In this document: in pieces, positions 8,601 to 15,382 of the stretch
Layout: every line of letters starts with the position of its first letter
Position numbering within the stretch: the stretch's first letter is position 1
DNA from: Promethearchaeota archaeon
GTDB lineage: Archaea; Asgardarchaeota; Lokiarchaeia; Sigynarchaeales; SOKP01
Assembly: GCA_019058515.1 (NCBI GenBank)
Contig: JAHPYY010000132.1
Span: 1-20,278 of the forward strand
Direction of reading: 5' to 3'
DNA length: 20,278 nucleotides
Notes under the pieces: generated by a model
What the model was told of the DNA's origin: nothing
The model's database searches: none
The model's input: only the letters and a program-made list of their open reading frames with translations
Made by a program: the position numbers and the translations under genes

Positions 8601-11010
8601 ATCTTATCATTACAATACAGAAATATTATCTACTAGTGGGGAAAAAATAATCATTGGAAGTTTTATTGACAATCTAATGAAAAAAAATATTAATAAAGTA
8701 ATTCAAGGAAAGAATTGCGAAATATTAGATTTTAAAAACTTAGAGTTGTACTCTACAGATTTTAATAAGATATTTAAAACAAACATAGACAGAATAAGTC
8801 GACATATAGCTCCAGATTGTTTCTATAGATTTAAATTTACAAATGGAAGATCAATCACCGTCACTCCTGAACATCCTATGTTTGTTTATCGTAAGGAAGG
8901 ATTGAAATGCATTGAAGCTAAAGATTGTTGTAAAGATGACTTTATTCCAATTCCAAAATACCTTCCAAATTCAATTAAATCTATAAAATTAACTTCTTTA
9001 AATAATCACCCTCATCCATTGGCAAAACAAGTTTTATTCCCCTCATATTTAGATGAAAAATTAAGTAGAATCCTTGGATATTTAGTTTCTGAAGGGCATA
9101 GTTATTTAGGTTCTGGAGCAGAAATAGGATTTTCAAATAATAATAATGTTCTTAATAAAGATTTTAAGAAATTAATGGAAGATACATTTAATATTACACC
9201 TTCAATCAATTCAAAGGATGATGTAATAACTTTAAGGTACATCTCTATAGAATTATATAAATGGATGAGTGAAAATTTTCCAGAAGTAATGAAAAAGTCA
9301 ATATTAAAGAGAATTCCTCTAAAAATATTTTCTAGTAGCAAGAATATTGCTAAAGCGTTTTTAAAAAGCGCATTCAAAGGAGATGGAAGTGTAGAATCCA
9401 ATGCTATTTGTTATAGGACATCTTCTAAAGATCTATGTGTTGATTATCAAGATTTATTATTAAAATTAAGTATTCAATCGAGAATAATACATGATGACTA
9501 TAATGATTCATATAAAGTATATATTAGAGGTCAATCTCTGATTCTTTTTTATAATGAAATAATTGAGAAAGATGACAAAAGACTTTCAAAAATAGTGAGT
9601 TTAATTAAACCCAATACGATTAAAATTCATCATCATGATATCTTTCCAACATCATTAATAAAAAAAATAATTATTATAAAGAAAAGATTAGCTTTAACTG
9701 ATGAGGGGAAATATTGGCGACATTTTAAAGTAAATCACGGAATAACTCGAAATAAGTTAATTAATGAGATTAAGTCTATAGAATCTAAGTTGGAATTGAT
9801 TGAAACATCGTTACAAAATAATATTGATATTTCTGATATGAGATCTCAATTTAATTATTCACAATCCCTTCTTGGAAAAATTTCTGGTTTATCAAGAAGC
9901 ACTGTTGATTATTATGAAAGGGGAGGGTATAGTTATGAACATAGAAGACAACTCCAAGCTATAGTTTATAGTTCTGTGGTTAAAAACATTGATTTGATTA
10001 AATGTGAATTAGATGTTATTAAATCATTTATACAATCAGAAATTTTATGGGATCGAATAAAAAATATCGAAATCGTAAAGAATGAAGGTAAGAATTATAC
10101 TCCTTGGGTTTATGATCTCACAGTGGAACCAAATCATACTTTCATTGCTCAAGGAGTAGTTTTGCATAATACAGTAAGCATAGCTAAAGCGGGCATTGTA
10201 GCAACTCTTAAAGCAGAAACGGCAATAATCGCAGCAGCAAACCCTTATTCAGGAAGATACGATAGATATAAAACCCCAACACAGAATATAAGGCTTCCCC
10301 CTTCTTTGTTGTCTCGATTTGACTTGATCTTTGTCGTAGTGGATAAACCTAACAAAGCAGAAGATGCACAAATGGCAGAATTTATACTCCAAAATGCTAT
10401 GCTTGATCCCCATGAAGTTAATGATAGCGATAAAGTAGAAAGTAATGCTCCAATACATAGAGCTCTCTTAAAAAAGTACATTAAATACGCGAAAAAGACG
10501 ATATTTCCTGTTCTTTCACAGGAAGCAAAAGACCGTATTAAAGAATTTTATCTGGAATTGCGAGGAGAATATGATGCTGAAGATTCTATAATATCAATCC
10601 TAGCAAGAAATTTAGACGCTTTAGTGAGACTTAGCGAATCCTACGCAAAAATGTCGCTAAGAGACAAGGTGTTAAAAAGTGATGTCGAGGAAATTATAAC
10701 CTTGTTCAAGAGATATCTCAAAGATACAGGATATGACGAATCAACTGGGAAAATCGATATGGATAGGATATTTGTTGGAGAATCAAGAAGTAAACTAAAT
10801 AAGCTTGGCAGAATCTTAGACCGATTAAAAGAAATGGCTGAACAAAATGATTGGAACGCATTAGATAAAGATAGTGTTATTCAGATAATTGAATTAGAGG
10901 AAAACTTAGATAAGGAATTTATAAAAAATGCAATTGAAGAATCAATTAAAGATGGTACTCTATATGAGCCAAAACAAAATAAAATAAAGTTTACCCAACA
11001 AGAAAACTAA
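5695..11010 (+). CDS. mcm: Replicative DNA helicase MCM, with two inteins and an ATT start
   Basis: MCM is the hexameric ATPase that unwinds DNA at the archaeal replication fork. The precursor is 1771 residues. Removing two inteins (356-891 and 970-1492) leaves 712, a normal MCM length. The N-terminal A domain (VQRFEDFYRTF onward) lies upstream of the first ATG (6082, codon 130), so 6082 is not the start. The frame opens after TAA 5692-5694 with ATT 5695 behind GGTGAT, and no in-frame ATG, GTG or TTG occurs between. Zinc-binding cysteines are C152, C155, C174 and C180. The AAA+ core has Walker A GDPGTGK|S (K355, split by intein 1), the GLYTSGKGS hairpin, Walker B AAIDEFDKM, MEQQ|T (split by intein 2), sensor 1 AAANPYSGRYD and the arginine-finger motif LLSRFDLIF. 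A winged helix lies at the C-terminus. Both inteins must splice out to give an active helicase. A T-run at 11015-11020 may terminate transcription. Confidence 0.93.
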   Translation: MTSSFSSPPVKPIHKVQRFEDFYRTFEEKPGEYKYQNQIKRLISKSSNTLLILYEDLLAFDPKIAELLKDDPESLLEDAISAFKNVLKFETGGSLSFDDYFVRITTKDEKSPLNIPIRSLRAKNIDKLIMLKGITIRSSIVRPKLIKAMFECLLCGAIFETPQYTSSIRWPRFCGTNKRCKAKSQSDFKLLSKKSEFIDWHSITIQEFPEDLPPGRIPRSIQSILTHDLVDYVKPGDRVTILGVYKSVMATSKKSPNSNLFKTYIDVNFIEPEDKSDEDIELSNEEKTQIIELSKEPLIQKKIARSIAPTIYGRNDLKMACALSLFSGTRKKKPGGGYKRGDIHVLFVGDPGTGKSVSGSEKIYIGTENASGIIWTKRKIGEFVDKLLDENLFNVILREDTELLKISNNKSVYTYSINPFTLKTQISRINEVSRHKADILLQIKTQSGRVIITTPTHSFTTLVNGELKVIDGNDLYKNHSNLYLPIARNLCFGENYNWIDISTFFNKEDLVSAKTIRKQINLYLNDGATLSRVARISNITEGTFLSYLRDNNSIPNGDWIRRKYDNTWIPRKIEFSNNLGRLIGFYLAEGDTPKNSIRITNTNQEIIKIIENDFKSIFGRASSYDYNDSIQIHNSSLSYWFSNFLGNHAQNKKLHSILLSTPLDFRCSLLSAYFTGDGYIENDALFISATTASRILAYSLSDMLCTIGIFCVINTKTIHSGQYKGNIYYNIILTGEEVIKFYEKIGFLSTEKQSRLERAIEIANSKIRYQKKDIIPNFGNILQRISNDLEIIARRGSRERDFLAELRGKAQRQRAGRAYLKKITNIFENLYRSNDKKYSNDLIWLKNLVESDIFWDKIEEIDVINEETSVYDIGTDNGHFIIANGNIIVHNSEILKSAVEISPRGLYTSGKGSTAVGLTAAVIKDSDTGQMNLEAGAIVLANGGIAAIDEFDKMDTADRSALHEGMEQQSYHYNTEILSTSGEKIIIGSFIDNLMKKNINKVIQGKNCEILDFKNLELYSTDFNKIFKTNIDRISRHIAPDCFYRFKFTNGRSITVTPEHPMFVYRKEGLKCIEAKDCCKDDFIPIPKYLPNSIKSIKLTSLNNHPHPLAKQVLFPSYLDEKLSRILGYLVSEGHSYLGSGAEIGFSNNNNVLNKDFKKLMEDTFNITPSINSKDDVITLRYISIELYKWMSENFPEVMKKSILKRIPLKIFSSSKNIAKAFLKSAFKGDGSVESNAICYRTSSKDLCVDYQDLLLKLSIQSRIIHDDYNDSYKVYIRGQSLILFYNEIIEKDDKRLSKIVSLIKPNTIKIHHHDIFPTSLIKKIIIIKKRLALTDEGKYWRHFKVNHGITRNKLINEIKSIESKLELIETSLQNNIDISDMRSQFNYSQSLLGKISGLSRSTVDYYERGGYSYEHRRQLQAIVYSSVVKNIDLIKCELDVIKSFIQSEILWDRIKNIEIVKNEGKNYTPWVYDLTVEPNHTFIAQGVVLHNTVSIAKAGIVATLKAETAIIAAANPYSGRYDRYKTPTQNIRLPPSLLSRFDLIFVVVDKPNKAEDAQMAEFILQNAMLDPHEVNDSDKVESNAPIHRALLKKYIKYAKKTIFPVLSQEAKDRIKEFYLELRGEYDAEDSIISILARNLDALVRLSESYAKMSLRDKVLKSDVEEIITLFKRYLKDTGYDESTGKIDMDRIFVGESRSKLNKLGRILDRLKEMAEQNDWNALDKDSVIQIIELEENLDKEFIKNAIEESIKDGTLYEPKQNKIKFTQQEN
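6760..8367 (+). mobile_element. MCM intein 1 (Walker A site) with LAGLIDADG homing endonuclease
   Basis: This in-frame protein intron of 536 residues interrupts the Walker A motif between the catalytic lysine and the following serine. Splicing joins GDPGTGK to SEILKSAVEISPRG, which restores the conserved MCM sequence. The intein starts with Ser (SVSGSEKIYI, block A). Block B is TTPTHSF, and it ends with the block F/G pattern ANGNIIVHN followed by Ser. A candidate helix-turn-helix (ATLSRVARISNITEGTFLSY, about 7273-7350) precedes the endonuclease. The two LAGLIDADG helices are LGRLIGFYLAEGD (about 7429-7467) and LLSAYFTGDGYI (about 7699-7734). Their acidic catalytic positions (E of AEG, D of GDG) are present, so the endonuclease looks intact and able to home. 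Ser1 replaces the more usual Cys1. The insert looks more AT-rich than the flanking MCM exons, as expected for a selfish element. Confidence 0.93.
8602..10170 (+). mobile_element. MCM intein 2 (MEQQ/T site) with LAGLIDADG homing endonuclease
   Basis: This second in-frame intein of 523 residues lies just after Walker B. Splicing joins HEGMEQQ to TVSIAKAGIVATL, the continuous sequence of other MCM proteins. It starts with Ser (SYHYNTEILS, block A), has block B VTPEHPMF, and ends with VEPNHTFIAQGVVLHN followed by Thr. The LAGLIDADG helices are LSRILGYLVSEGHS (about 9061-9102) and AFLKSAFKGDGSV (about 9355-9393), both with their acidic residue. A helix-turn-helix-like segment (SQSLLGKISGLSRSTVDYYE, about 9859-9918) follows the endonuclease, which may help recognise the target DNA. 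The two inteins are clearly different in sequence and are separated by only 78 codons of MCM. The short middle exon carries the post-Walker-A helix and Walker B. Confidence 0.93.
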
Positions 11011-11114
11011 TCAATTTTTTACATACTTTCATTAACCTAGTTTTATTAAGCGTTAAAAATTAAAACTATTTATCCTAATTACTCTAAGATAAATAAAATA
11101 AAAGATTTAGAAAT

Positions 11115-11690
11115 TTGCCAATTTTAATTGAAAATTTAAAAGAAGCCATTATAGGAGAGACAACTGCTATGAAAAAATATGAATTCTTTGCAGAAAGGGC
11201 TAGGCAAGAGAATTACTTAACAGCGGCATTATTATTTAAAGCAGCATCTTTTGCAGAAAGTATTCATATTAAAAACCACTTGCGCGCATTAAAGGTGATT
11301 GAACAAAATGATAATCTTTCAACTGATTTTGTAAATATTAATCTTCAAGAAATCAAGGATTCTGTTTCTAACACTCGAGATAACCTTTTAAACGCAATTT
11401 CGGGAGAAATTTACGAAACGAAAAAAATATATAGAGATTTCGTTAAAAACGCTAAAAAAGAGAAAAATGATATGGTTGAATTAACCTTTACCCTAGCAAG
11501 GAAAGCAGAAAAAGTTCATGCCAAATTATTTTCTAATGCGTTAAAAACAATTGATGATAACTCAAAAAGTATAGGAGAAAACATCTATGTGTGCAAAATC
11601 TGTGGAAATATCGAATTTAACTCTCCACCAGAAATATGTCCTATTTGTGATCATTCAAAAGATTTTTACGAACAAATAATTGAAAAATAA
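11115..11690 (+). CDS. rbr: Rubrerythrin
   Basis: This 191-residue di-iron peroxidase detoxifies hydrogen peroxide in anaerobes using electrons from rubredoxin or NAD(P)H-linked partners. The ferritin-like four-helix domain (about 1-148) has the expected metal ligands: E15 (GETTA), E48 and H51 (AESIH), E98 and E101 (GEIYE), and E132 and H135 (AEKVH). The C-terminal rubredoxin-like iron centre uses C160, C163, C175 and C178 (YVCKICG, ICPICD). The start is TTG 11115. The first ATG in frame lies beyond E15, inside the conserved ENLKEAIIGET helix, and would delete a metal ligand. The stop is only 14 nt from the stop of the VIT1-type transporter gene on the other strand. Confidence 0.92.
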   Translation: MPILIENLKEAIIGETTAMKKYEFFAERARQENYLTAALLFKAASFAESIHIKNHLRALKVIEQNDNLSTDFVNINLQEIKDSVSNTRDNLLNAISGEIYETKKIYRDFVKNAKKEKNDMVELTFTLARKAEKVHAKLFSNALKTIDDNSKSIGENIYVCKICGNIEFNSPPEICPICDHSKDFYEQIIEK

Positions 11691-11704
11691 ATTTTACCTC
11701 TAAA

Positions 11705-12412
11705 TTATATAAAAACTATAAGTTGTTCTAACCAAATTCCAATGGTATAGGACACTACAAACGCAACAAAACCAATTAAAATCATTTCCAATCCTCCTTT
11801 TAACATCTTCTCTCCGGTAATTTTAGTTTTAAAAGCACCTACTAAAAATAACATCGAGAACGAGATAATAGATGAAAGTACAAGTGAAAGTATACCAATA
11901 TTGAAGAAATATGGAAAAAGAGTAATGAACGACCCCAATATGAATGAAAAGAAAGTTAAAAGTGCCCCAATTATGGGATTTTCGGGTTCTTCAAGACCCA
12001 ATTCGCTTTTTAAGAGAAAATTCAACCATGTGTCTTTATTTGATGTAATGGTTTTTACACACTCATCTAAAATATCTCCTTTAAAACCCATATTTTCAAA
12101 ATAAACCATAACCTCTTGTTTTTCTTCTTCAGGAAACAATTCAATTTCCGCTTTCTCCTTTTTGATTTCGTTTTTAATGTAATTCCCTTCGGATTTCGAA
12201 GAAATATACTCTCCTAAGCCCATACTTATTGCTCCTGAGACCATTGCGGCAATACCTGTTAAAATCACTATAGAATTAGCTCCCGTTTGTATTATTGTCG
12301 CTGCTGCTACACCGACTAACAAAGTGAAGGTAGAGACTAATCCATCATTCAAACCTAAAATGATGCTTCGTATTTTTCCCCCTCCTGCTACATGCTCTTC
12401 GTTCCTCATCAT
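11705..12412 (-). CDS. VIT1/CCC1 family iron/manganese transporter
   Basis: This 235-residue membrane protein is of the vacuolar iron transporter family, which moves Fe2+ or Mn2+ out of the cytoplasm, probably in exchange for protons. About five membrane helices are visible. Helix 1 carries the family signature LGLNDGLVSTFTLLVGV (19-35) and helix 2 carries GAISMGLGEYISSKSE (60-75). A Glu-rich cytosolic helical hairpin (about 76-135, KKEKAEIELFPEEEKQE) corresponds to the metal-binding domain of plant VIT1. Three more helices follow at about 147-170, 172-194 and 206-226. A Shine-Dalgarno AAGGAG lies about 10-15 nt before the ATGATG start. In this family, metal efflux fits the adjacent convergent rubrerythrin: both would limit iron-driven oxidative damage. 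Substrate choice between Fe and Mn cannot be read from the sequence. Confidence 0.9.
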   Translation of the reverse strand: MMRNEEHVAGGGKIRSIILGLNDGLVSTFTLLVGVAAATIIQTGANSIVILTGIAAMVSGAISMGLGEYISSKSEGNYIKNEIKKEKAEIELFPEEEKQEVMVYFENMGFKGDILDECVKTITSNKDTWLNFLLKSELGLEEPENPIIGALLTFFSFILGSFITLFPYFFNIGILSLVLSSIISFSMLFLVGAFKTKITGEKMLKGGLEMILIGFVAFVVSYTIGIWLEQLIVFI

Positions 12413-12554
12413 TTTTCTAACTACTCCTTAATGACGATTGTAAAATTTGTCTCATAAAAATTACTTAAAAAGTATAATTTGAAAACTTTTTTAATTATTT
12501 AGATTAAATCAAAAATTAAGCTTAAATGATATGATACACAGATAGAAAGTTGAA

Positions 12555-13538
12555 ATGAAAGCTGCAATATTTGATGATATAAAAAAGATTACTTATGTAG
12601 AAGACTATCCTATTCCAAAATTTAAACCTAATGAAGCACTGGTTAAAGTTCACTATTGTGGAATATGCGGGAGTGACATCTCCAATTTCAAATATAAAAT
12701 ATATCAGACTCCTCTAATAATGGGACACGAGTTTTCAGGTGAAGTGATTGAACTTGGAAAGGATGTAAGTAACTTTAATGTGGGAGACAGGGTTTGTGGA
12801 ATCAATGTTTCCCTTAGCTTAAAAGAAAAAGAATTGAAAGGATTGGGTATATTCCAAAATGGAGGATTCGCGGAATATGTTAATGTTCCTAGTGAATTTC
12901 TTTTCCGTATTCCTCCAGAATTATCTACTAAAGAAGGGGCGATGATTGAATCGTTTGCTAATGTTTTTAGAGCAATGAAGTTGTCTAATATTCAAGATAA
13001 TCAAAAGATCTTAATCATTGGGGGAGGTAATATAGGTTTATGCTTCTTGTCAACTTTAACATCCATTAAAAATCCTAAATACATTGTAGTCATCGAACGT
13101 CATAAATTTTTGCGCGAAAAAGCCATTATATTAGGTGCTACAGAATCTTTGCCTCCAATCCCTTCTAAGATTAAAAGATTTTTAAAGAAACAAGGATCTC
13201 CAAGCATAATTTTTGATTGTGTAGCTAGTGAACAAACTCTGAACTTGTCAATCCAAATTATAGAAAGAAGGGGAACTATACTGGTTGAGGGAATGCATAT
13301 GGGCAACATATCTCTTCCAATATTTGCGATTAATTCAAAAGAAATATGTTTACAAGGATCTCTTGGTCATAGCAGAGAAAATATATTAGACGCTATAGTT
13401 TTTCTTTCAAAAAAAAAAATCGATCTGAATGAATTCATTTCAAAGACAGTATCGCTAAAAGATCTTCATGAGACGTTTGAATCATATCTTACTATTGAAG
13501 AACGTGATTTTGTCAAGACAATAGTAAAGATGGTTTAA
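12555..13538 (+). CDS. Zinc-dependent medium-chain alcohol/polyol dehydrogenase family protein
   Basis: This 327-residue MDR-superfamily oxidoreductase probably oxidises an alcohol, polyol or amino alcohol with NAD(P). The N-terminal GroES-like domain has catalytic-zinc ligands C35 (YCGICGSD), H58-E59 (MGHEFSG) and E132 (MIESFANV). The Rossmann domain has IIGGGNIG at 154-161. The usual structural-zinc lobe with four cysteines is missing: the region after GDRVCG (about 77-105) has one cysteine and a Lys-rich segment instead. Some MDR enzymes naturally lack this zinc. The pattern is closest to the sorbitol/threonine dehydrogenase branch, but the substrate is unknown. It is divergent from the VIT1-type gene (142-nt gap). 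A run of eleven A (13409-13419) near the 3' end is preserved in frame. Confidence 0.88.
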   Translation: MKAAIFDDIKKITYVEDYPIPKFKPNEALVKVHYCGICGSDISNFKYKIYQTPLIMGHEFSGEVIELGKDVSNFNVGDRVCGINVSLSLKEKELKGLGIFQNGGFAEYVNVPSEFLFRIPPELSTKEGAMIESFANVFRAMKLSNIQDNQKILIIGGGNIGLCFLSTLTSIKNPKYIVVIERHKFLREKAIILGATESLPPIPSKIKRFLKKQGSPSIIFDCVASEQTLNLSIQIIERRGTILVEGMHMGNISLPIFAINSKEICLQGSLGHSRENILDAIVFLSKKKIDLNEFISKTVSLKDLHETFESYLTIEERDFVKTIVKMV

Positions 13539-13725
13539 AAAATCCAAATATGCATACCCAAGTTTTCTCAGAACGCAAATTATAATTATCGTCAAAAACT
13601 AGAGAAAATTCGCCAAACTGATGGGATTCGATACCGACATCTACATGAAGTTTCTTAAAATCCTTCGAAATAACATTAACAACGGTAAGATTGAGTATCT
13701 TTTTAAAAAAGTATTTACTAATCAT
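13513..13725 (-). CDS. Possible small hypothetical protein or gene remnant
   Basis: This is a 70-residue minus-strand frame starting ATG 13725. I do not recognise it. It reads as a plausible beta-rich protein (KLHVDVGIESHQFGEFSLVF). The stretch 13540-13690 looks less AT-rich than ordinary spacer here, which suggests present or past coding. Against it, its last nine codons run into the end of the dehydrogenase gene on the other strand, and there is no Shine-Dalgarno. The frame stays open upstream to about 13848 without another ATG, so a 3' remnant of a longer gene is possible. This is the only possible content seen in the 266-nt spacer 13539-13804. Confidence 0.3.
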   Translation of the reverse strand: MISKYFFKKILNLTVVNVISKDFKKLHVDVGIESHQFGEFSLVFDDNYNLRSEKTWVCIFGFFKPSLLLS

Positions 13726-13804
13726 AACAGGATCAATAACTGAAATGAAAATGTGGAAACAATCAATTCTTATTTTGAAATAAAAGAAAATATCAAGATA
13801 ATTA

Positions 13805-14005
13805 ATGATTAATAGAAAAATGAAAATTACTCCTAAAATTGTCCGTTGTTATTTTGAAAAAATTCCAAACTCTAGTCATTTATTTTTAAATAAGAACACC
13901 GTAAGGAAGAGCAAAAAATTTCTTAGGTATCTAGTAAAAAGTAAAGAGGAACCATCAGAGCAGCAAAGATTCGAAAAATTATCAAACTTAGTTGTTGACA
14001 TTTAG
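13805..14005 (+). CDS. Small basic hypothetical protein, first gene of the HD-HNH cluster
   Basis: This 66-residue protein is rich in Lys, Arg and Asn (MINRKMKITPKIVRCYFEKI, then a highly charged centre around KSKKFLRYLVKSKEEPSEQQR). No domain was recognised and no membrane segment is present. The stop is only 6 nt before the ATG of the HD-domain gene, which suggests one transcript. The charge suggests binding to nucleic acid or to an acidic partner; this is inference. A chance ORF in AT-rich DNA is possible. Confidence 0.45.
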   Translation: MINRKMKITPKIVRCYFEKIPNSSHLFLNKNTVRKSKKFLRYLVKSKEEPSEQQRFEKLSNLVVDI

Positions 14006-14011
14006 GGAAAA

Positions 14012-15367
14012 ATGATGGAGAATGCTCTAAATAATATAAATAAATCTGATGGAATTGAACCAATTGATACCATACAAAGCATTAACCGATTAAAAAATTA
14101 CCTGGAAAGTTTTAAGGAGTTCGAGGGTTTGTTATATGGATCCAACGAGTGGTATCGAAACACAATTTATCATCAATTATGGTTCTATTTTGTTGGTGAA
14201 TATATATTTTCAAAGTATAATGTCATAGAGGAATTCGAACTAAATTGGTATTGTGTTCCAGAAAAGAGTACAACTAAAGAAAAAGAAGGGGCGACATATG
14301 CATCTTTATGTGTAATTGCATTATGCCATGATCTTGGAAAGCCTCTTGAAAAAATACATTCAATTAACGATACAATTAGAGATATGTTAAAAAATTACAA
14401 AGCACTCCATTTTAATCCATTTAATGTTGAATTTCCACTTACTTATAGTTACATGCTAAACTTTTTAATTGATAGATTGGGTGAATCAGGAAGACCGTGT
14501 GTTGAAAAAGAGAAAAAATTATTCATATTTAAAAAGCAGAGTGATTTGAACACACCTAATGCATATTTAACAAATCGAACTGAGGATCCATGGTTTATAA
14601 AAATGCAGAATTTTGGGAAGCAACACTTTTTGCGTGCTTTTTTTTCAACCGCTCTTTTTAAATTGAACCATGGCGTAATCAGTAGTTTACTATTAATGGA
14701 GAGTTTTAGATGTTTTAGAGATGGAGTTATAGTTCGAAAAACAAAAAAGAATATTTGGGTTCAGAAATCCTACTTATCTTCAAATGATATATTGAAGTCT
14801 ATTGCATATCACAGTATTGAAACGATTATAATTGATGATAAAAGGTGTCCCTATTTTTGGACATGCCTGGTAGATGACTTGATAGAATCATATAGACCAA
14901 CTAGAGCTGGTAAGGATTTCATTTCCTTGGGAATATGTGAGGTCCGAATCTTTAATATATCTCCTAAAAAGATACATATACGCTATAGCTTTAATAAGAA
15001 AAAGAATATAAAACATGAAGAAAAAAGCATTAAAGATGTTATTCGTTTCTTTATTGATAAATTAGAACGATATTATCTTATACTTGATATCAAAGATTTT
15101 GAGTTTGTTATTGATGTAAAACTAAAACGCATAAAAACCAGCGATAACCAAAAATCTACGATTTTATTGAAATATGAATATAAAAAAGATCAGAAAATAA
15201 AGAAATTTAAAATATCTTACAAAAAAATGAGATTAAAGTTAGACAAAAATAACATTGAGAAACTAAAAGTTTATGAAAGAGAAGAATATATTAAGTACCT
15301 ATTATCGAAAGGGATGGAAGATAGAATAGAAGAAATCTTCGTTTTTTTTTTTAGAAAAAGGAAATAA
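14012..15367 (+). CDS. HD-domain metal-dependent phosphohydrolase
   Basis: This gene encodes 451 residues. The HD superfamily uses a His-Asp metal site to cleave phosphodiester or phosphoanhydride bonds in nucleotides, cyclic nucleotides or nucleic acids. The expected ligands can be followed in order: H54 (TIYHQLW), H106-D107 (LCHDLGKPLEK), H220 (NHGVISSLLL), H267 (IAYHSIE) and D288/D289 (VDDLIESYRP). That last motif resembles the 'aDeLqEWgRP' found at the end of other HD domains. The C-terminal part (about 305-451) is Lys-rich, looks alpha/beta and was not recognised; it may bind nucleic acid. The start ATGATG follows the 66-residue ORF by 6 nt. An eleven-T run (15342-15352) lies near the 3' end. 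After the single TAA the same frame continues into the HNH gene. The substrate is unknown. Confidence 0.82.
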   Translation: MMENALNNINKSDGIEPIDTIQSINRLKNYLESFKEFEGLLYGSNEWYRNTIYHQLWFYFVGEYIFSKYNVIEEFELNWYCVPEKSTTKEKEGATYASLCVIALCHDLGKPLEKIHSINDTIRDMLKNYKALHFNPFNVEFPLTYSYMLNFLIDRLGESGRPCVEKEKKLFIFKKQSDLNTPNAYLTNRTEDPWFIKMQNFGKQHFLRAFFSTALFKLNHGVISSLLLMESFRCFRDGVIVRKTKKNIWVQKSYLSSNDILKSIAYHSIETIIIDDKRCPYFWTCLVDDLIESYRPTRAGKDFISLGICEVRIFNISPKKIHIRYSFNKKKNIKHEEKSIKDVIRFFIDKLERYYLILDIKDFEFVIDVKLKRIKTSDNQKSTILLKYEYKKDQKIKKFKISYKKMRLKLDKNNIEKLKVYEREEYIKYLLSKGMEDRIEEIFVFFFRKRK

Positions 15368-15382
15368 CTGAATATATTTCAT

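Noticed and set aside
8368..8601. Separate small gene between the two inteins
   Set aside because: It is the middle exon of MCM (SEILKSAVEISPRG to MEQQ), continuous in frame and sequence with the MCM helicase core.
11901..12104. 67-residue plus-strand frame opposite the VIT1-type gene
   Set aside because: It overlaps a well-supported transporter on the other strand and has no recognisable features.
13409..13419. Eleven-A run in the dehydrogenase gene as a frameshift
   Set aside because: The frame reads through normally into conserved-looking C-terminal sequence, and similar A or T runs of eleven occur elsewhere in the window (15342-15352, 16942-16952).
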